Assembly (NCBI RefSeq): GCF_900109365.1
Contig: NZ_FNZR01000002.1
Coordinates: 620,001-684,000 of the forward strand
Reading direction: 5' to 3'
DNA length: 64,000 nt
Origin: Parapedobacter koreensis
Lineage (GTDB): Bacteria; Bacteroidota; Bacteroidia; Sphingobacteriales; Sphingobacteriaceae
Below the pieces are notes generated by a model. The model ran no database searches, was not told the origin of the DNA, and saw only the letters and a program-made list of their open reading frames with translations. Positions 1-9,765 of this stretch are shown here, one piece after another (the first letter of the stretch is position 1; each line of letters opens with the position of its first letter). The position numbers and the translations under genes are program-made.

Positions 1-791
1 GGCAATGACGTATACAACAAATGGTGCGGCCCAGCCCAGATGTAAATAAAAATCAACGACCAGAAGTGCAGAATACTCAGCTTATAGGAGTAGATGGGCC
101 GGTTGGCCATCTTGGGCAGAAAATAATACATCATGCCCAGGTAAGGAGTCGTCAAGAAGAATGCGACAGCATTGTGCCCGTACCACCACTGCACCAGCGC
201 ATCCTGGACACCGGCATAGAGGTAATAACTCTTCCACATCGAGATCGGCAGCTGTACCGAATTGACGATGTGTAGCACGGCTACGGTGACAAACGTGGCG
301 ATATAAAACCAGATGGCCACGTACATATGCCGTTCACGCCGCTTGATAATGGTGCCAAACATGTTGATTCCAAAAACTACCCAGATGATGGTAATCCCAA
401 TGTCTATCGGCAATTCCAGCTCCGCATACTCATGGGACGTCGTGATACCCAGTGGCAGCGTGATGGCCGCAGCCAGAATAATCAGTTGCCAGCCCCAAAA
501 ATGCACCCGACTCAGCAGATCACTGAACATACGGGCTTTAAGCAGTCGCTGCAACGAGTAGTACACCCCCATAAAAATGGCGTTTCCCACAAATGCGAAA
601 ATAACGGCATTCGTGTGCAACGGACGTACCCGCCCAAACGTCGTGTATTGGAGTTCGAAGTTCATAAATGGCCATATCAACTGAATGGCCACCAATAACC
701 CTACGGACATGCCGACAATGCCCCAGATGATAGTGGCGATACCGAAATCCCTTACAATCTTGTTGTCGTAATTAAATTTAGTTAGCTGCAT
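1..791 (-). CDS. ccoN: cbb3-type cytochrome c oxidase subunit I (partial)
   Basis: Catalytic subunit of the high-affinity cbb3 terminal oxidase of the inner membrane. It reduces O2 to water under microaerobic conditions. The frame opens at an ATG (789-791) and runs off the left edge, so only about 263 N-terminal residues are visible. They form several membrane helices. I see RPLHTNAV (low-spin haem ligand region), [11 protein letters not shown] (CuB histidine) and, at the edge, AGPHH, the paired histidines near haem b3/CuB. In Bacteroidota this subunit is often fused to CcoO; that part would lie outside the window. The maturation genes ccoI and ccoS lie 2-5 kb upstream on the same strand, but SulP and an opposing small gene intervene, so ccoN has its own promoter. 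Confidence 0.95.
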   Translation of the reverse strand, partial: MQLTKFNYDNKIVRDFGIATIIWGIVGMSVGLLVAIQLIWPFMNFELQYTTFGRVRPLHTNAVIFAFVGNAIFMGVYYSLQRLLKARMFSDLLSRVHFWGWQLIILAAAITLPLGITTSHEYAELELPIDIGITIIWVVFGINMFGTIIKRRERHMYVAIWFYIATFVTVAVLHIVNSVQLPISMWKSYYLYAGVQDALVQWWYGHNAVAFFLTTPYLGMMYYFLPKMANRPIYSYKLSILHFWSLIFIYIWAGPHHLLYTSL

Positions 792-814
792 TGCTGTAAT
801 TGTTTTTCCGTCGG

Positions 815-885
815 TAAAATTACTGTCACCGGAGTGTCAGTCGAATGACGGCGATTGGGTTTAAAAGTAATGGTAGTCACTATTT
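815..885 (-). promoter_or_regulatory. ccoN promoter with two candidate operators
   Basis: Reading toward ccoN, a TAATTTTA box (822-815) is one mismatch from the Bacteroidota -7 consensus TAnnTTTG and would place the transcript start about 17 nt before the ATG. Directly upstream is an imperfect inverted repeat, ACTGTCACCGGAGTGTCAGT (822-841). Further up is ATAGTGACTACC (minus strand, 883-872). Its GTGA/CTAC centre lies 61.5 bp from the end of the -7 box, the same distance as the similar box of the hemN operon. No clear -33 TTG is present, which fits an activator-dependent promoter. Operator roles are inferred. Confidence 0.5.
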
Positions 886-908
886 CTTTGGTGGTGGGTG
901 GTTCGTGA

Positions 909-941
909 TTGGTAGCGAAAAATAAAAATAACGTACATTTG
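909..941 (+). promoter_or_regulatory. promoter of the small gene at 966
   Basis: TACATTTG (934-941) is a perfect TAnnTTTG -7 box. A TTG (909-911) lies 22 bp upstream as a possible -33 element. The predicted transcript start near 948 lies downstream of any earlier in-frame TTG codon and supports translation from the ATG at 966. Confidence 0.5.
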
Positions 942-965
942 GCAAGATTAACGGACAAACAGCTT

Positions 966-1250
966 ATGAACATCGCGGCATTCAAGTCATCCCTGGAGCA
1001 CGACACACCACCCATCGGCCTTACCGTACAGCTTGAGGCCTTGTGGTATGATGGCAAAGGTGAGTGGGAGCAAGCCCATGATTTGATTAATGATTTAGCC
1101 GACAAACAGTCCGCCCATGTACATGCCTACCTTCACCGCAAAGAAGGCGATCTTTGGAATGCTGATTACTGGTATCGCCGGGCGGGGCAGCAACGACCGG
1201 CAACAACGTTGGAAGAAGAATGGTTGGCATTGATAAATCTGCTGCTATAA
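966..1250 (+). CDS. conserved hypothetical protein, helical (about 94 aa)
   Basis: Small soluble protein of unknown function, with no signal peptide or membrane segment. Its WYDGKGEWEQAH and AHAYLHRKEGDLWNADYWYRRA-like stretches (roughly residues 27-80) resemble a widespread family of short helical, TPR-like bacterial proteins without known function. An in-frame TTG start at 909 exists, but the ATG at 966 follows a good promoter and is preferred. It is transcribed opposite to its neighbours, between ccoN and the SulP gene, and ends 18 bp before the convergent SulP stop. Confidence 0.7.
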   Translation: MNIAAFKSSLEHDTPPIGLTVQLEALWYDGKGEWEQAHDLINDLADKQSAHVHAYLHRKEGDLWNADYWYRRAGQQRPATTLEEEWLALINLLL

Positions 1251-1268
1251 GCTGCAATCGCTTTGCCT

Positions 1269-2822
1269 CTAATGTAAAGACGATGTCAATTCCACTTTTT
1301 TGATTCCTTGAAGGTGCAATTCGATATGCTTATAGCGGGCCTTGCTCTCAAATTCACTGATGATTTCCAGAATATCATAATCGATGAAATCTGATTCGCT
1401 CCCATCAATCGTCAACACACTGTATTCAGGCACTTCATCCAGTGTTTTCCTCAGCTTTACCTTATTTAAAAAGGTTACATCGGTATTCAGTTTAACCTGG
1501 TAATGGTCAATACCATGGATAACGCTTTTCGTTACCCGGAATTCCGTCCGGAAATTATTCTGGATAATGTAATAAAGCGAGATCAGCAACCCAATGGAGA
1601 CACCAATAAGCAAGTCCGTGGCGAGGATAATGACGATGGTAATTAGAAAAGGAAAAAATTGTGCCCATCCCAAACGCCACATGTTTACGTAAAGCGAGGG
1701 CTTCGTCAGGTTATAACCCGTTACCAGCAGGACGGCAGCCAGCGAGGCATAAGGGATAAAGTTAATCGCCATGGGAATCAATGCAACGGCAATCAGCAGG
1801 AAGATGCCATGTGTGAAGGCCGAAAGCTTGGTACGACCACCCGCTTGGATATTAGCCGCGCCCCGCACTACAACAGCCGTAATCGGAATGGCCCCCAGTA
1901 ATCCGCATGCGATATTCCCTATCCCCTGCGCTACTAATTCACGGTTTACCGGCGTGATGCGGTTGCGTTTATCCAATTTGTCTACCGCTTCGATGCACAG
2001 CAATGTTTCCAACGTGGCCAACAGACCAATAAAAAGCCCATTTTTCCAAATCAGGGAAGTTGAAAACAACTTACTGAAGTCGGGAAAAGTAAGACTTTCA
2101 GCAATGTTGAGGGGAATATCCACCAACTGGCTTTGCTTCAGTGGATATATTCCCGCTATTTTGGTAAAAATAAGATGAACGATGACACCTGCCAATACGG
2201 CAGCCAACGCAGCAGGAATATACGAAAATCGCTTAAAATAAGGTCTTTGAAAGATGAGCATCGCAAGGAGCGATAGCACCGTGATGCAAACCGCTGCTAA
2301 GGTCAGGTGGTCACGATAAAAATCAAAATCCCCGGAAAAGACTTCCTTCGAAAAAATCTCCAAAAATCCACTTCGCCAGAAATCAGGCTGTTCGTAACCT
2401 AAAGCCAATGGTACTTGCTTGGAAATCAATATGATGCCGATAGCAGCAAGCATCCCTTTTATCACCGCTGAAGGGAAATAATTGGCGATGGCGCCCAGTT
2501 TTAGTATACCCAATAGCAGTTGGAAAAAGCCCGCGATGACAACCGTAAGTAAAAATATGCGGTAATCACCCAACGACGCGATGGAGGCCGCTACCAATGT
2601 CGTCAGGCCCGCCGCCGGGCCCGACACGGCCAATGATGAACCGCTGATCAACGCTACCACCAAGCCGCCGATAATTCCGGATAGCAACCCCGCGTACAAC
2701 GGGGCACCTGATGCCAAAGCGACACCCAAACAAAGCGGCAATGCCACTAAAAAAACGGACAAACCGGCAGGCAGGTCATGTTTGAGCCATACAAGCCGGT
2801 AATACTTCAATTTCCGTTTCAT
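1269..2822 (-). CDS. SulP family inorganic anion transporter
   Basis: Inner-membrane secondary transporter of the SulP/SLC26 family (517 aa), likely moving sulfate or bicarbonate; the substrate cannot be read from the sequence. The N-terminal part has the typical DLPAGLSVFLVALPLCLGVALASGAP-type start and about ten to twelve hydrophobic helices, including SGPAAGLTTLV. The C-terminal ~90 residues look like a STAS-type cytosolic domain (VLTIDGSESDFIDYDILEII). It begins 86 bp after ccoS on the same strand and may be co-transcribed with the oxidase maturation genes, although a short GC-rich hairpin lies between them. Its placement among cbb3 genes suggests a link to respiration or CO2/bicarbonate supply, which is only inference. 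Confidence 0.88.
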   Translation of the reverse strand: MKRKLKYYRLVWLKHDLPAGLSVFLVALPLCLGVALASGAPLYAGLLSGIIGGLVVALISGSSLAVSGPAAGLTTLVAASIASLGDYRIFLLTVVIAGFFQLLLGILKLGAIANYFPSAVIKGMLAAIGIILISKQVPLALGYEQPDFWRSGFLEIFSKEVFSGDFDFYRDHLTLAAVCITVLSLLAMLIFQRPYFKRFSYIPAALAAVLAGVIVHLIFTKIAGIYPLKQSQLVDIPLNIAESLTFPDFSKLFSTSLIWKNGLFIGLLATLETLLCIEAVDKLDKRNRITPVNRELVAQGIGNIACGLLGAIPITAVVVRGAANIQAGGRTKLSAFTHGIFLLIAVALIPMAINFIPYASLAAVLLVTGYNLTKPSLYVNMWRLGWAQFFPFLITIVIILATDLLIGVSIGLLISLYYIIQNNFRTEFRVTKSVIHGIDHYQVKLNTDVTFLNKVKLRKTLDEVPEYSVLTIDGSESDFIDYDILEIISEFESKARYKHIELHLQGIKKVELTSSLH

Positions 2823-2852
2823 GCGAACAGCATAAAAAATGATGTGACCTAA

Positions 2853-2868
2853 GCAGCCCTACGGCTGC
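2853..2868. other. short perfect hairpin between ccoS and the SulP gene
   Basis: GCAGCC and GGCTGC arms with a four-base loop form a 6-bp stem. No T-run follows on either strand, so it is not a clear terminator. It could modulate read-through or mRNA stability between ccoS and the SulP gene. Confidence 0.35.
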
Positions 2869-2908
2869 AGGCTCCCTGCCGTAAAAGTAACAAAAATAAT
2901 GTAATAAA

Positions 2909-3124
2909 TCAGGGTTTACGGACTGCTTCCAACTCCGGATCCCGGATTTCCAACTCCTGGCTTCGGCCTCCCGACTCCTCCATCGGCTCATCATCAAACA
3001 GTATACGCACGGAAGGTGTATACGTATCCTCATGCTGCCCGGTCTTGTTGGCCCAGAAAAAAGCGGCCAAAAAGATCAACGCAATAAACACGCTGCATCC
3101 GATAAGAAAAAATATCGCGCTCAT
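2909..3124 (-). CDS. ccoS: cbb3 oxidase maturation protein CcoS
   Basis: Small (71 aa) inner-membrane protein needed to insert haem/copper cofactors into cbb3 oxidase. One N-terminal transmembrane helix (about residues 3-25, ending FFWANKTGQHED) is followed by a short acidic domain containing the family-typical stretch YTPSVRILFDDEP. The start overlaps the ccoI stop by 4 bp (ATGA), as expected for a coupled ccoI-ccoS unit. The last ~22 residues (EESGGRSQELEIRDPELEAVRKP) are encoded by near-repetitive CCAACTCC/CCGGAT/CCCGACTCC DNA that looks like a degenerate intergenic repeat read into the frame. Confidence 0.9.
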   Translation of the reverse strand: MSAIFFLIGCSVFIALIFLAAFFWANKTGQHEDTYTPSVRILFDDEPMEESGGRSQELEIRDPELEAVRKP

Positions 3125-5532
3125 GATGGCCTATTGTTTAACTGGTTCCGGGATGCGTATATATGCGTAGCTATGGTAGTAAAGCCAATAATGGTAATGG
3201 TACTCAACGGCATTAAGACTGCGGCAAATAGTGGCGACATCGTGCCCATCACAGCAAAACTCAATCCCACGATGTTATAGGTCAACGAAATGCCAAAACT
3301 CATGCGGATGACGCGCACCGCATCTTTGGCAAACCGGAGAAAACGCGGCAACAGGGCAAACGACTTACCATCCAGTATAGCGTCGCATCCCGGGGAAAAA
3401 TTATTGATGTCATCACTTACTGCGATGCCTAAGTCTGCCCGTTTGAGTGCGCCGGCATCATTAAGCCCATCACCAAACATGCATACCTTGCTACCTGCTT
3501 GTTGTAATAGTTGGATGTATTCCAATTTTTCAGCGGGGAGTTTATTGAACAGTAAATCCGCATTCCCAGGAAAAATTTCACGAAGCCGATCTTTTTCCTT
3601 AGCATTGTCGCCCGAAATCAAGTGCAATTCATATCCCTTAGCCAATTCTCCCATGATTTCACCAAGATTTTCCCGCCAGGGTTGCTCCACAAAAAAGCAG
3701 CCCTTTGCCTTGCCATTGATGGAGATATGGATATTGCTTCCGGCGCGTAGGCCTCCTGCAGCTGACGCCCCCGTGAACGCGGCACTCCCTATACGTATCC
3801 AGTTTGAATTGACCAACGCTTCAATTCCTTTTCCTCCGATTTCGCGGTAATCCGCTACGGGCCACCTCCCGATGGATCCCGCCCATTTCACAAGTTCGCG
3901 GCTCAATGGGTGATTCGAGTTTTGGCATACCGCTGCTACCATGGCGAGCTCTTCGGCTTCTAAATTTCCTTCAAAACGCATCCGCGTGGCACTGGGCGAA
4001 GATATCGTACCGGTTTTGTCGAAAACCAAGCAATTTACCGCAGCCAGTTGCTCGATGGCCGCCGTGTTTTTTACATAGAAGCGGTTTTTATCAAAGACAC
4101 TCAGCGCCGCCGATAAGGTAAATGGCGAACTCAACGCCAGCGCGCAGGGGCAAGCAATGATTAATACCGCTGTAAAAGCCCCCCATGCCTTTGCCACGTC
4201 ATCATGCAAAAACCAGTAAGCCATCGCTGAAAAGGCAATCCCCAGGAGCACGACGGTAAAATACTGGCTGACCACATTGCTGAACGTGCGGAATCGCTTT
4301 TCATATTGCTTAAAAGCATCGTTGTTCCAAAGCTTGGTCAGGTAGCTCTGCGATACGGCTTTAACAACCTCCAGTTCGATAGCTTCACCCAACTGTCGCC
4401 CACCAGCATAAATGATTTCACCGAGTACTTTTTCCACGGGCTCAGACTCACCCGTGACGAAGCTGAAGTCTATTGCTGCCCGTCCCTTTAATAAAATGGC
4501 ATCAGCCGGAATAATCTCCTTATTTCGGATAAGGAGCCGATCCCCCATGCATATTTCCGCAATGGGTACAGGCTTTGCTCCCTCATCGCCAAGGCGTGTC
4601 ACCGCTACCGGAAAATAAGAGCGGTAATCCCGTTCAAAAGACAGGTGGTGGTACGTCCGCTGCTGTACCCACCGGCCTACCAGCAGGAAAAAAACCAACC
4701 CACAGAGCGTATCAGCAAACCCTGGCCCCGCGCCGGATAGAATCTCCCACGCGGTACGGGCGAACAACACCAAAATGCCCAACGCCAAGGGTACATCCAG
4801 ACTAAGCTGCCGTTGCCACAGGCTGTGCCATGCCGATCGGAAATAATCCCGCCCGCTGTAAAGCAATACCGGAAGCGCAAAGCTGAGATTCATCCAGCCG
4901 AAAAAAATGGAATATTTGGCTTCAAATGCCGCCATGCCGAAGTATTCGGGGAAGCTCAGCATCATCGAATTACCAAAACAAAACCCTGCAACAGCAATCT
5001 TGGCAATCAATCCCTTCTGGGAAAATTCCTGACCCGCTTTCACCACATCCTGCAAGGTAATCTTGGGTTCATACCCCACATTGGTCAGCAACTCGACCAG
5101 CGCCCGCAGGGATATATCTCCATGTTTGAAAGTGATATTCACCTGTTTTTTCAGAAAATCGCTCTGCGATAAGACAATGGCCGGATGCAGTTTATACAAA
5201 TGTTCGAGCAGCCACACGCATGAACTGCAATGGATGGACGGAACATAGAATGTCACCATGGTGATCTCGTCATTCTTGAAATCAATCAATTTATCAGCAA
5301 TGGCAGGTTCGTCCAAGTACTCATACCGATCAGCCTGGTCGTTTCGCTTTTTACCGGGGTGGGCATTATACCGGTAATATTGCTGCATGTTACTGCTGCT
5401 CAATATTTGGTATACGCTCTGGCACCCCAGACAGCAGAATGCATGTCCATCCGATTCATACACCGCATTGGGCAATGCGTCACCACAATGAAAGCATTTG
5501 GTATTTTTCGATGTTTTCGTTTCCGTATTCAT
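3121..5532 (-). CDS. ccoI: copper-translocating P-type ATPase CcoI/FixI
   Basis: P1B-type ATPase (803 aa) that moves copper for assembly of the CuB centre of cbb3 oxidase. Visible features in order: an N-terminal cysteine zinc-ribbon-like segment typical of CcoI (C13, C16, C33, C34, C37), a metal-binding HMA domain with HCSSC (101-105), membrane helices, the actuator TGES, the ion-path motif CPC (IACPCALALSSP), the phosphorylation motif DKTGTI and the hinge GDGLNDAGAL. It starts 13 bp after hemN and overlaps ccoS by 4 bp, so hemN-ccoI-ccoS form one transcription unit. Confidence 0.95.
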   Translation of the reverse strand: MNTETKTSKNTKCFHCGDALPNAVYESDGHAFCCLGCQSVYQILSSSNMQQYYRYNAHPGKKRNDQADRYEYLDEPAIADKLIDFKNDEITMVTFYVPSIHCSSCVWLLEHLYKLHPAIVLSQSDFLKKQVNITFKHGDISLRALVELLTNVGYEPKITLQDVVKAGQEFSQKGLIAKIAVAGFCFGNSMMLSFPEYFGMAAFEAKYSIFFGWMNLSFALPVLLYSGRDYFRSAWHSLWQRQLSLDVPLALGILVLFARTAWEILSGAGPGFADTLCGLVFFLLVGRWVQQRTYHHLSFERDYRSYFPVAVTRLGDEGAKPVPIAEICMGDRLLIRNKEIIPADAILLKGRAAIDFSFVTGESEPVEKVLGEIIYAGGRQLGEAIELEVVKAVSQSYLTKLWNNDAFKQYEKRFRTFSNVVSQYFTVVLLGIAFSAMAYWFLHDDVAKAWGAFTAVLIIACPCALALSSPFTLSAALSVFDKNRFYVKNTAAIEQLAAVNCLVFDKTGTISSPSATRMRFEGNLEAEELAMVAAVCQNSNHPLSRELVKWAGSIGRWPVADYREIGGKGIEALVNSNWIRIGSAAFTGASAAGGLRAGSNIHISINGKAKGCFFVEQPWRENLGEIMGELAKGYELHLISGDNAKEKDRLREIFPGNADLLFNKLPAEKLEYIQLLQQAGSKVCMFGDGLNDAGALKRADLGIAVSDDINNFSPGCDAILDGKSFALLPRFLRFAKDAVRVIRMSFGISLTYNIVGLSFAVMGTMSPLFAAVLMPLSTITIIGFTTIATHIYASRNQLNNRPS

Positions 5533-5545
5533 CCTTCACAATTGG

Positions 5546-6916
5546 TTATACAGCTTTGCTGAATAGAGGGTGCGTATAGTGTTTTGCATGCAATCGTTCA
5601 TCAAATGCCATGCAGATATTGCGTAAAAAGGAAAATCCCTTTTTCGTAACCTTCACATGCAGGCCATCCCAGGATACCAGCCCATCGGCGAATAGTGGTG
5701 CCAGCCGCCGGAGTATCGTCGCCGACTGCGCTGCCGGCACATCCAGTATCGTGGTGCCACGACACATGATGTCCAAGATACGTTTCCTTACCGATAGGTC
5801 TGCTGTCGACAATACATGTCCCTTAAAAACCGGGAGTTGGCCTGCATTCACCAATGCTTTGTATTCCTCCACGGTTTTCACATTCTGGGCAAATGCCGTC
5901 CATGAATCGCTGATGGACGATACGCCAAGTCCGATAAGCAGCGGCGTATACCGATCGGTATAACCCATGAAATTACGGTGCAGCGATCCGTCATCTGCCG
6001 CCCGGCAGAGCGCATCATTGGGCAAGGCGAAATGATCCATGCCCACATCGCGGTAGCCGGCCTGTTTAATGGCCGATTTGCCAAGGAGATAAAGCTCGAG
6101 TTTATCTCGGCCCTTCGGCAGGTCTTCTTCCGTATAACGTCGCTGGCCGGGCCTCATCCACGGCACATGCGCATAGCTATAAAACGAGATGCGGTCGGGT
6201 CGCATGGCCAGCGCTTTCTTCACCGTATCCGATACGCTTTTCAAGGTCTGTAGCGGGAGTCCATAAATCAGATCAAAATTAATGGACGTATAGCCGATTT
6301 GGCGGGCATCTTTCATGACCCGCCACACATCGGCTTCGGTCTGTCTCCGGTTGATCAACTGTTGTACCCCACTATCAAAATCCTGTATGCCCAGGCTCAG
6401 TCGCCTGAAACCTGCGTCAAATAGTAGTTGAAGATGTTCAATAGTCGTATTTGCAGGATGTGCTTCAAAGGAAAATGACGCACCCGGAAGCACGTGGTTG
6501 CCATCGAGCAAACCAGCCACCAGCCTATCGAGCTGAATCGGGCTGAAAAATGTCGGCGTCCCCCCTCCCAGGTGTATCTCACTAATGGGCAGACTATCTG
6601 CACTGAGATGGTTTCGATAGAGCTTCCATTCGGCCAATACGGCATCAATATAAGGCACTTCTACACCATGGTTTTTGGTAATGCGTGTGTTGCAACCGCA
6701 ATAGGTACATAAGCTTTCACAAAACGGAAGGTGGACATAGAGGCTGATTCCCCGTGATGAAGATTGAGCCAGTTGCAAACGGACATGATGAATCCATTTG
6801 CCTGGACTCCAAGTATTTTCATCCCAACACGGCACCGTGGGGTAGCTCGTATAACGCGGTGCAGCCACGTCATAGCGCTGGACCAATTCCAATAGCTTAT
6901 TTTTCGTTGTTTCCAT
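5546..6916 (-). CDS. hemN: oxygen-independent coproporphyrinogen III oxidase
   Basis: Radical SAM enzyme that decarboxylates coproporphyrinogen III to protoporphyrinogen IX without O2, supplying haem during oxygen limitation. The cluster motif CESLCTYCGCNT (CxxxCxxC) follows the YVHLPFC-type stretch, and GGGTPTF, the SAM-binding glycine motif, comes next. The length (about 456 aa) fits bacterial HemN. An upstream in-frame ATG at 6937 would add seven residues, but the ATG at 6916 gives the family-like start METTKNKLLELVQRYDV. Either start lies inside the end of the upstream gene, so translation is coupled. Co-location with ccoI/ccoS matches the joint anaerobic/microaerobic regulation known for these genes. 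Confidence 0.93.
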   Translation of the reverse strand: METTKNKLLELVQRYDVAAPRYTSYPTVPCWDENTWSPGKWIHHVRLQLAQSSSRGISLYVHLPFCESLCTYCGCNTRITKNHGVEVPYIDAVLAEWKLYRNHLSADSLPISEIHLGGGTPTFFSPIQLDRLVAGLLDGNHVLPGASFSFEAHPANTTIEHLQLLFDAGFRRLSLGIQDFDSGVQQLINRRQTEADVWRVMKDARQIGYTSINFDLIYGLPLQTLKSVSDTVKKALAMRPDRISFYSYAHVPWMRPGQRRYTEEDLPKGRDKLELYLLGKSAIKQAGYRDVGMDHFALPNDALCRAADDGSLHRNFMGYTDRYTPLLIGLGVSSISDSWTAFAQNVKTVEEYKALVNAGQLPVFKGHVLSTADLSVRKRILDIMCRGTTILDVPAAQSATILRRLAPLFADGLVSWDGLHVKVTKKGFSFLRNICMAFDERLHAKHYTHPLFSKAV

Positions 6917-7346
6917 ACACGTAGGGGCTATCGGCATTGTCCATTGTGCAAACCTTTTGGCAGCAACAGGCTTTGCCTACACATTTTCCAGCATCCCAAG
7001 CATTCAGGTTGCGTATCGTTTGCTTGGCGATACTTTCAATGGACTGGTCTTCGTCTGGTGCATTGGCCACTTTCAATCCCATCCGTGTAGCCTCTTTCAG
7101 GTCGATGTGTGTGGTAATTTTGGATCGGGTGATGATTTTTTTTACTCCTGCATTTTTGAGTTCCCATAGCATTTCGCGATCCAGTATGTCATACGTGGAA
7201 ACGATAACGACCTCTTTTCCGTGGGCGTAGGATACGGTCTTTACGTTCAGTTCGTTGGATATCAACGTCAAATCATGCCGCTTTCCGTTGGCAAGAGCCA
7301 AATGCTCCTTCTCCTGAGGCTTTATACTATAGGCAATTGCTTTCAT
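6897..7346 (-). CDS. D-lactate-dehydrogenase N-domain-like protein with Cys-rich tail
   Basis: Short protein (149 aa). The first ~115 residues resemble the N-terminal substrate-domain half of D-2-hydroxyacid dehydrogenases (MKAIAYSIKPQEKEHL start, then VIVSTYDILDREML and GVKKIITRSKITTHIDL). The NAD-binding Rossmann domain and the catalytic Arg/Glu/His are absent. The tail carries a cysteine cluster, C122-x4-CCC-x3-C133, that could bind metal or a cluster. An in-frame ATG at 7391 exists, but the predicted transcript start falls at about 7392, so the ATG at 7346 is preferred. It is the first gene of the hemN-ccoI-ccoS operon. Enzymatic function is unlikely; a redox or metal-sensing/chaperone role is speculation. 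Confidence 0.75.
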   Translation of the reverse strand: MKAIAYSIKPQEKEHLALANGKRHDLTLISNELNVKTVSYAHGKEVVIVSTYDILDREMLWELKNAGVKKIITRSKITTHIDLKEATRMGLKVANAPDEDQSIESIAKQTIRNLNAWDAGKCVGKACCCQKVCTMDNADSPYVYGNNEK

Positions 7347-7398
7347 CCGTCTGTCCGTGTCCGTGGGAAAATGATTTTCTGGTGTATTCATTGTCCCA

Positions 7399-7464
7399 CA
7401 AAATTACAGGAGCAGCCTATGGCAGGCGATGTGAGGGGTCAATCTAAAAAATGATAGTGATCAC
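7399..7464 (-). promoter_or_regulatory. hemN-ccoI-ccoS operon promoter with FNR-like box
   Basis: TAATTTTG (7406-7399, minus) is a perfect TAnnTTTG -7 box, with no TTG at -33. Upstream, ATGAT-AGTG-ATCAC (7451-7464) matches 8 of 10 positions of the FNR box TTGAT-N4-ATCAA and contains the perfect palindrome GTGATCAC centred at 7460.5, 61.5 bp from the -7 box end. The absent -33 element plus an FNR-like site suggests activation by a Crp/Fnr-type protein, plausibly the fusion regulator encoded just downstream at 7503-8567. Confidence 0.55.
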
Positions 7465-7502
7465 ATTTTAGAAAAAAAGTAAAATAGGATTGGCCACGCG
7501 GG

Positions 7503-8556
<1,054 letters not shown>

Positions 8557-8567
<11 letters not shown>

Positions 8568-9765
8568 TTAGTTCCGGTATCGTATTACTGAAGGTAAGTG
8601 TAAATAGGGTACCTTTATGCTGGGCACTGTGCCAAGTCACTTGACCGCCCATCAAAGATACATATCTTTTCACAATATTAAGTCCCAAGCCCGTACCCGG
8701 GATGTTGCCGGTATTATGTGCCCGGAAAAATGGTTCGAACAAACTTTTCTGGTCTTCCTCGGGTATGCCTATTCCGTCATCTTTGATGACAATGGTACAG
8801 GTATCATCATTGATTTCCGTATTGAACTCAATGAACGTATTCTCCCCCGAATATTTTATCGCATTGGATATCAAATTGATAATACAATTTTTCAACAAAT
8901 TGGCATCGAGGTCAAATTTTCCGGTAGAGCCCGTATGCTGGTATACAATATGCTGGTTGGCCTTGCAGATCATCTGCATCTCCTCGGTGATTTCTTCGGC
9001 AAGCTGCACCAAATTTATTTCTTGTTTAGCAGCTAACACTTTGCCCGCTTCCAACCGTTCGAGCGATAAAAAATCATTTAGGATGCTGGTGAGCAACTGT
9101 ACAGAATTTTTGATCCGCCCCGTATGCTTAAGCACATTGGCTTTATCGGGTTTTTCAATGTATTTTTCAATCAGCGATGCCGACAACTGTACAGCACTCA
9201 ACGGTGTGCGAAACTCATGCGAAGCCATGGAGACAAACCTGGACTTCATCTGGTTAAGTTCCTTCTCCTTTTCCAGCGACAAGCTTACTTCGGATTTGGC
9301 CTTTTCCAGTTCAGATACCAGTTTGATCAGGTCTTTTGTACGGTTGCTGACGGTTGCTTCCAATTCCTCCATATGGTAGAGAAGCTTTTCCTCCGCTTCT
9401 TTTTCCTTGGATAAGTCATGTACAAACCCTGTAAAAGCCGTCTTATTTTCGTAATGCACCTCACTAACAGCGAGGCGGAATGGAAAGGTGCTGCCGTCTT
9501 TGCGCTTGCCTCTCACCTCACGGCCGATTCCGATGATTTTCTTATGTCCGGTCCGATGATAGTTTTCAATGTAACCATCATGATTGCTACGGTCTGGCTC
9601 GGGCATCAATATGGATATGTTTTGCCCGATGACCTCAGCAGCGTCGTATCCGAAGAGCCTCAGCGCTGCCGGATTAATAGATTCCACGGTACCATGCCAG
9701 TCAATGGTGATGATACCGTCGATCGCATTTTCAATGATTGCCTTAAGTAACTTGGCGGTATCCAT
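8557..9765 (-). CDS. FixL-like PAS sensor histidine kinase lacking the haem His
   Basis: Soluble kinase of 402 aa without membrane helices. Residues 5-125 are a PAS domain strikingly like FixL (SILMPEPDRSNHDGYI, IIGIGRE, GKRKDGSTFPF). The histidine that ligates haem in FixL, six residues before the Arg of IGIGR, is Lys76 here; the nearest His is H74. A coiled segment (130-170) leads to the HisKA box SHEFRTPLSAVQLS and an HATPase domain (DDGIGIPEED, GTGLGLNIVK). The start overlaps the ettA stop (TAATG) and the end overlaps the regulator gene. It probably senses a redox or other cytosolic cue and phosphorylates the receiver-Crp protein. Haem-based O2 sensing is not supported by the sequence. 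Confidence 0.9.

Noticed and set aside
2853-2868. Terminator after ccoS
   Set aside because: The stem is short and no T-run follows on either strand, so termination cannot be claimed.
8702-9379. 225-codon open frame opposite the histidine kinase
   Set aside because: Serine- and phenylalanine-rich nonsense sequence, antisense to conserved kinase motifs.
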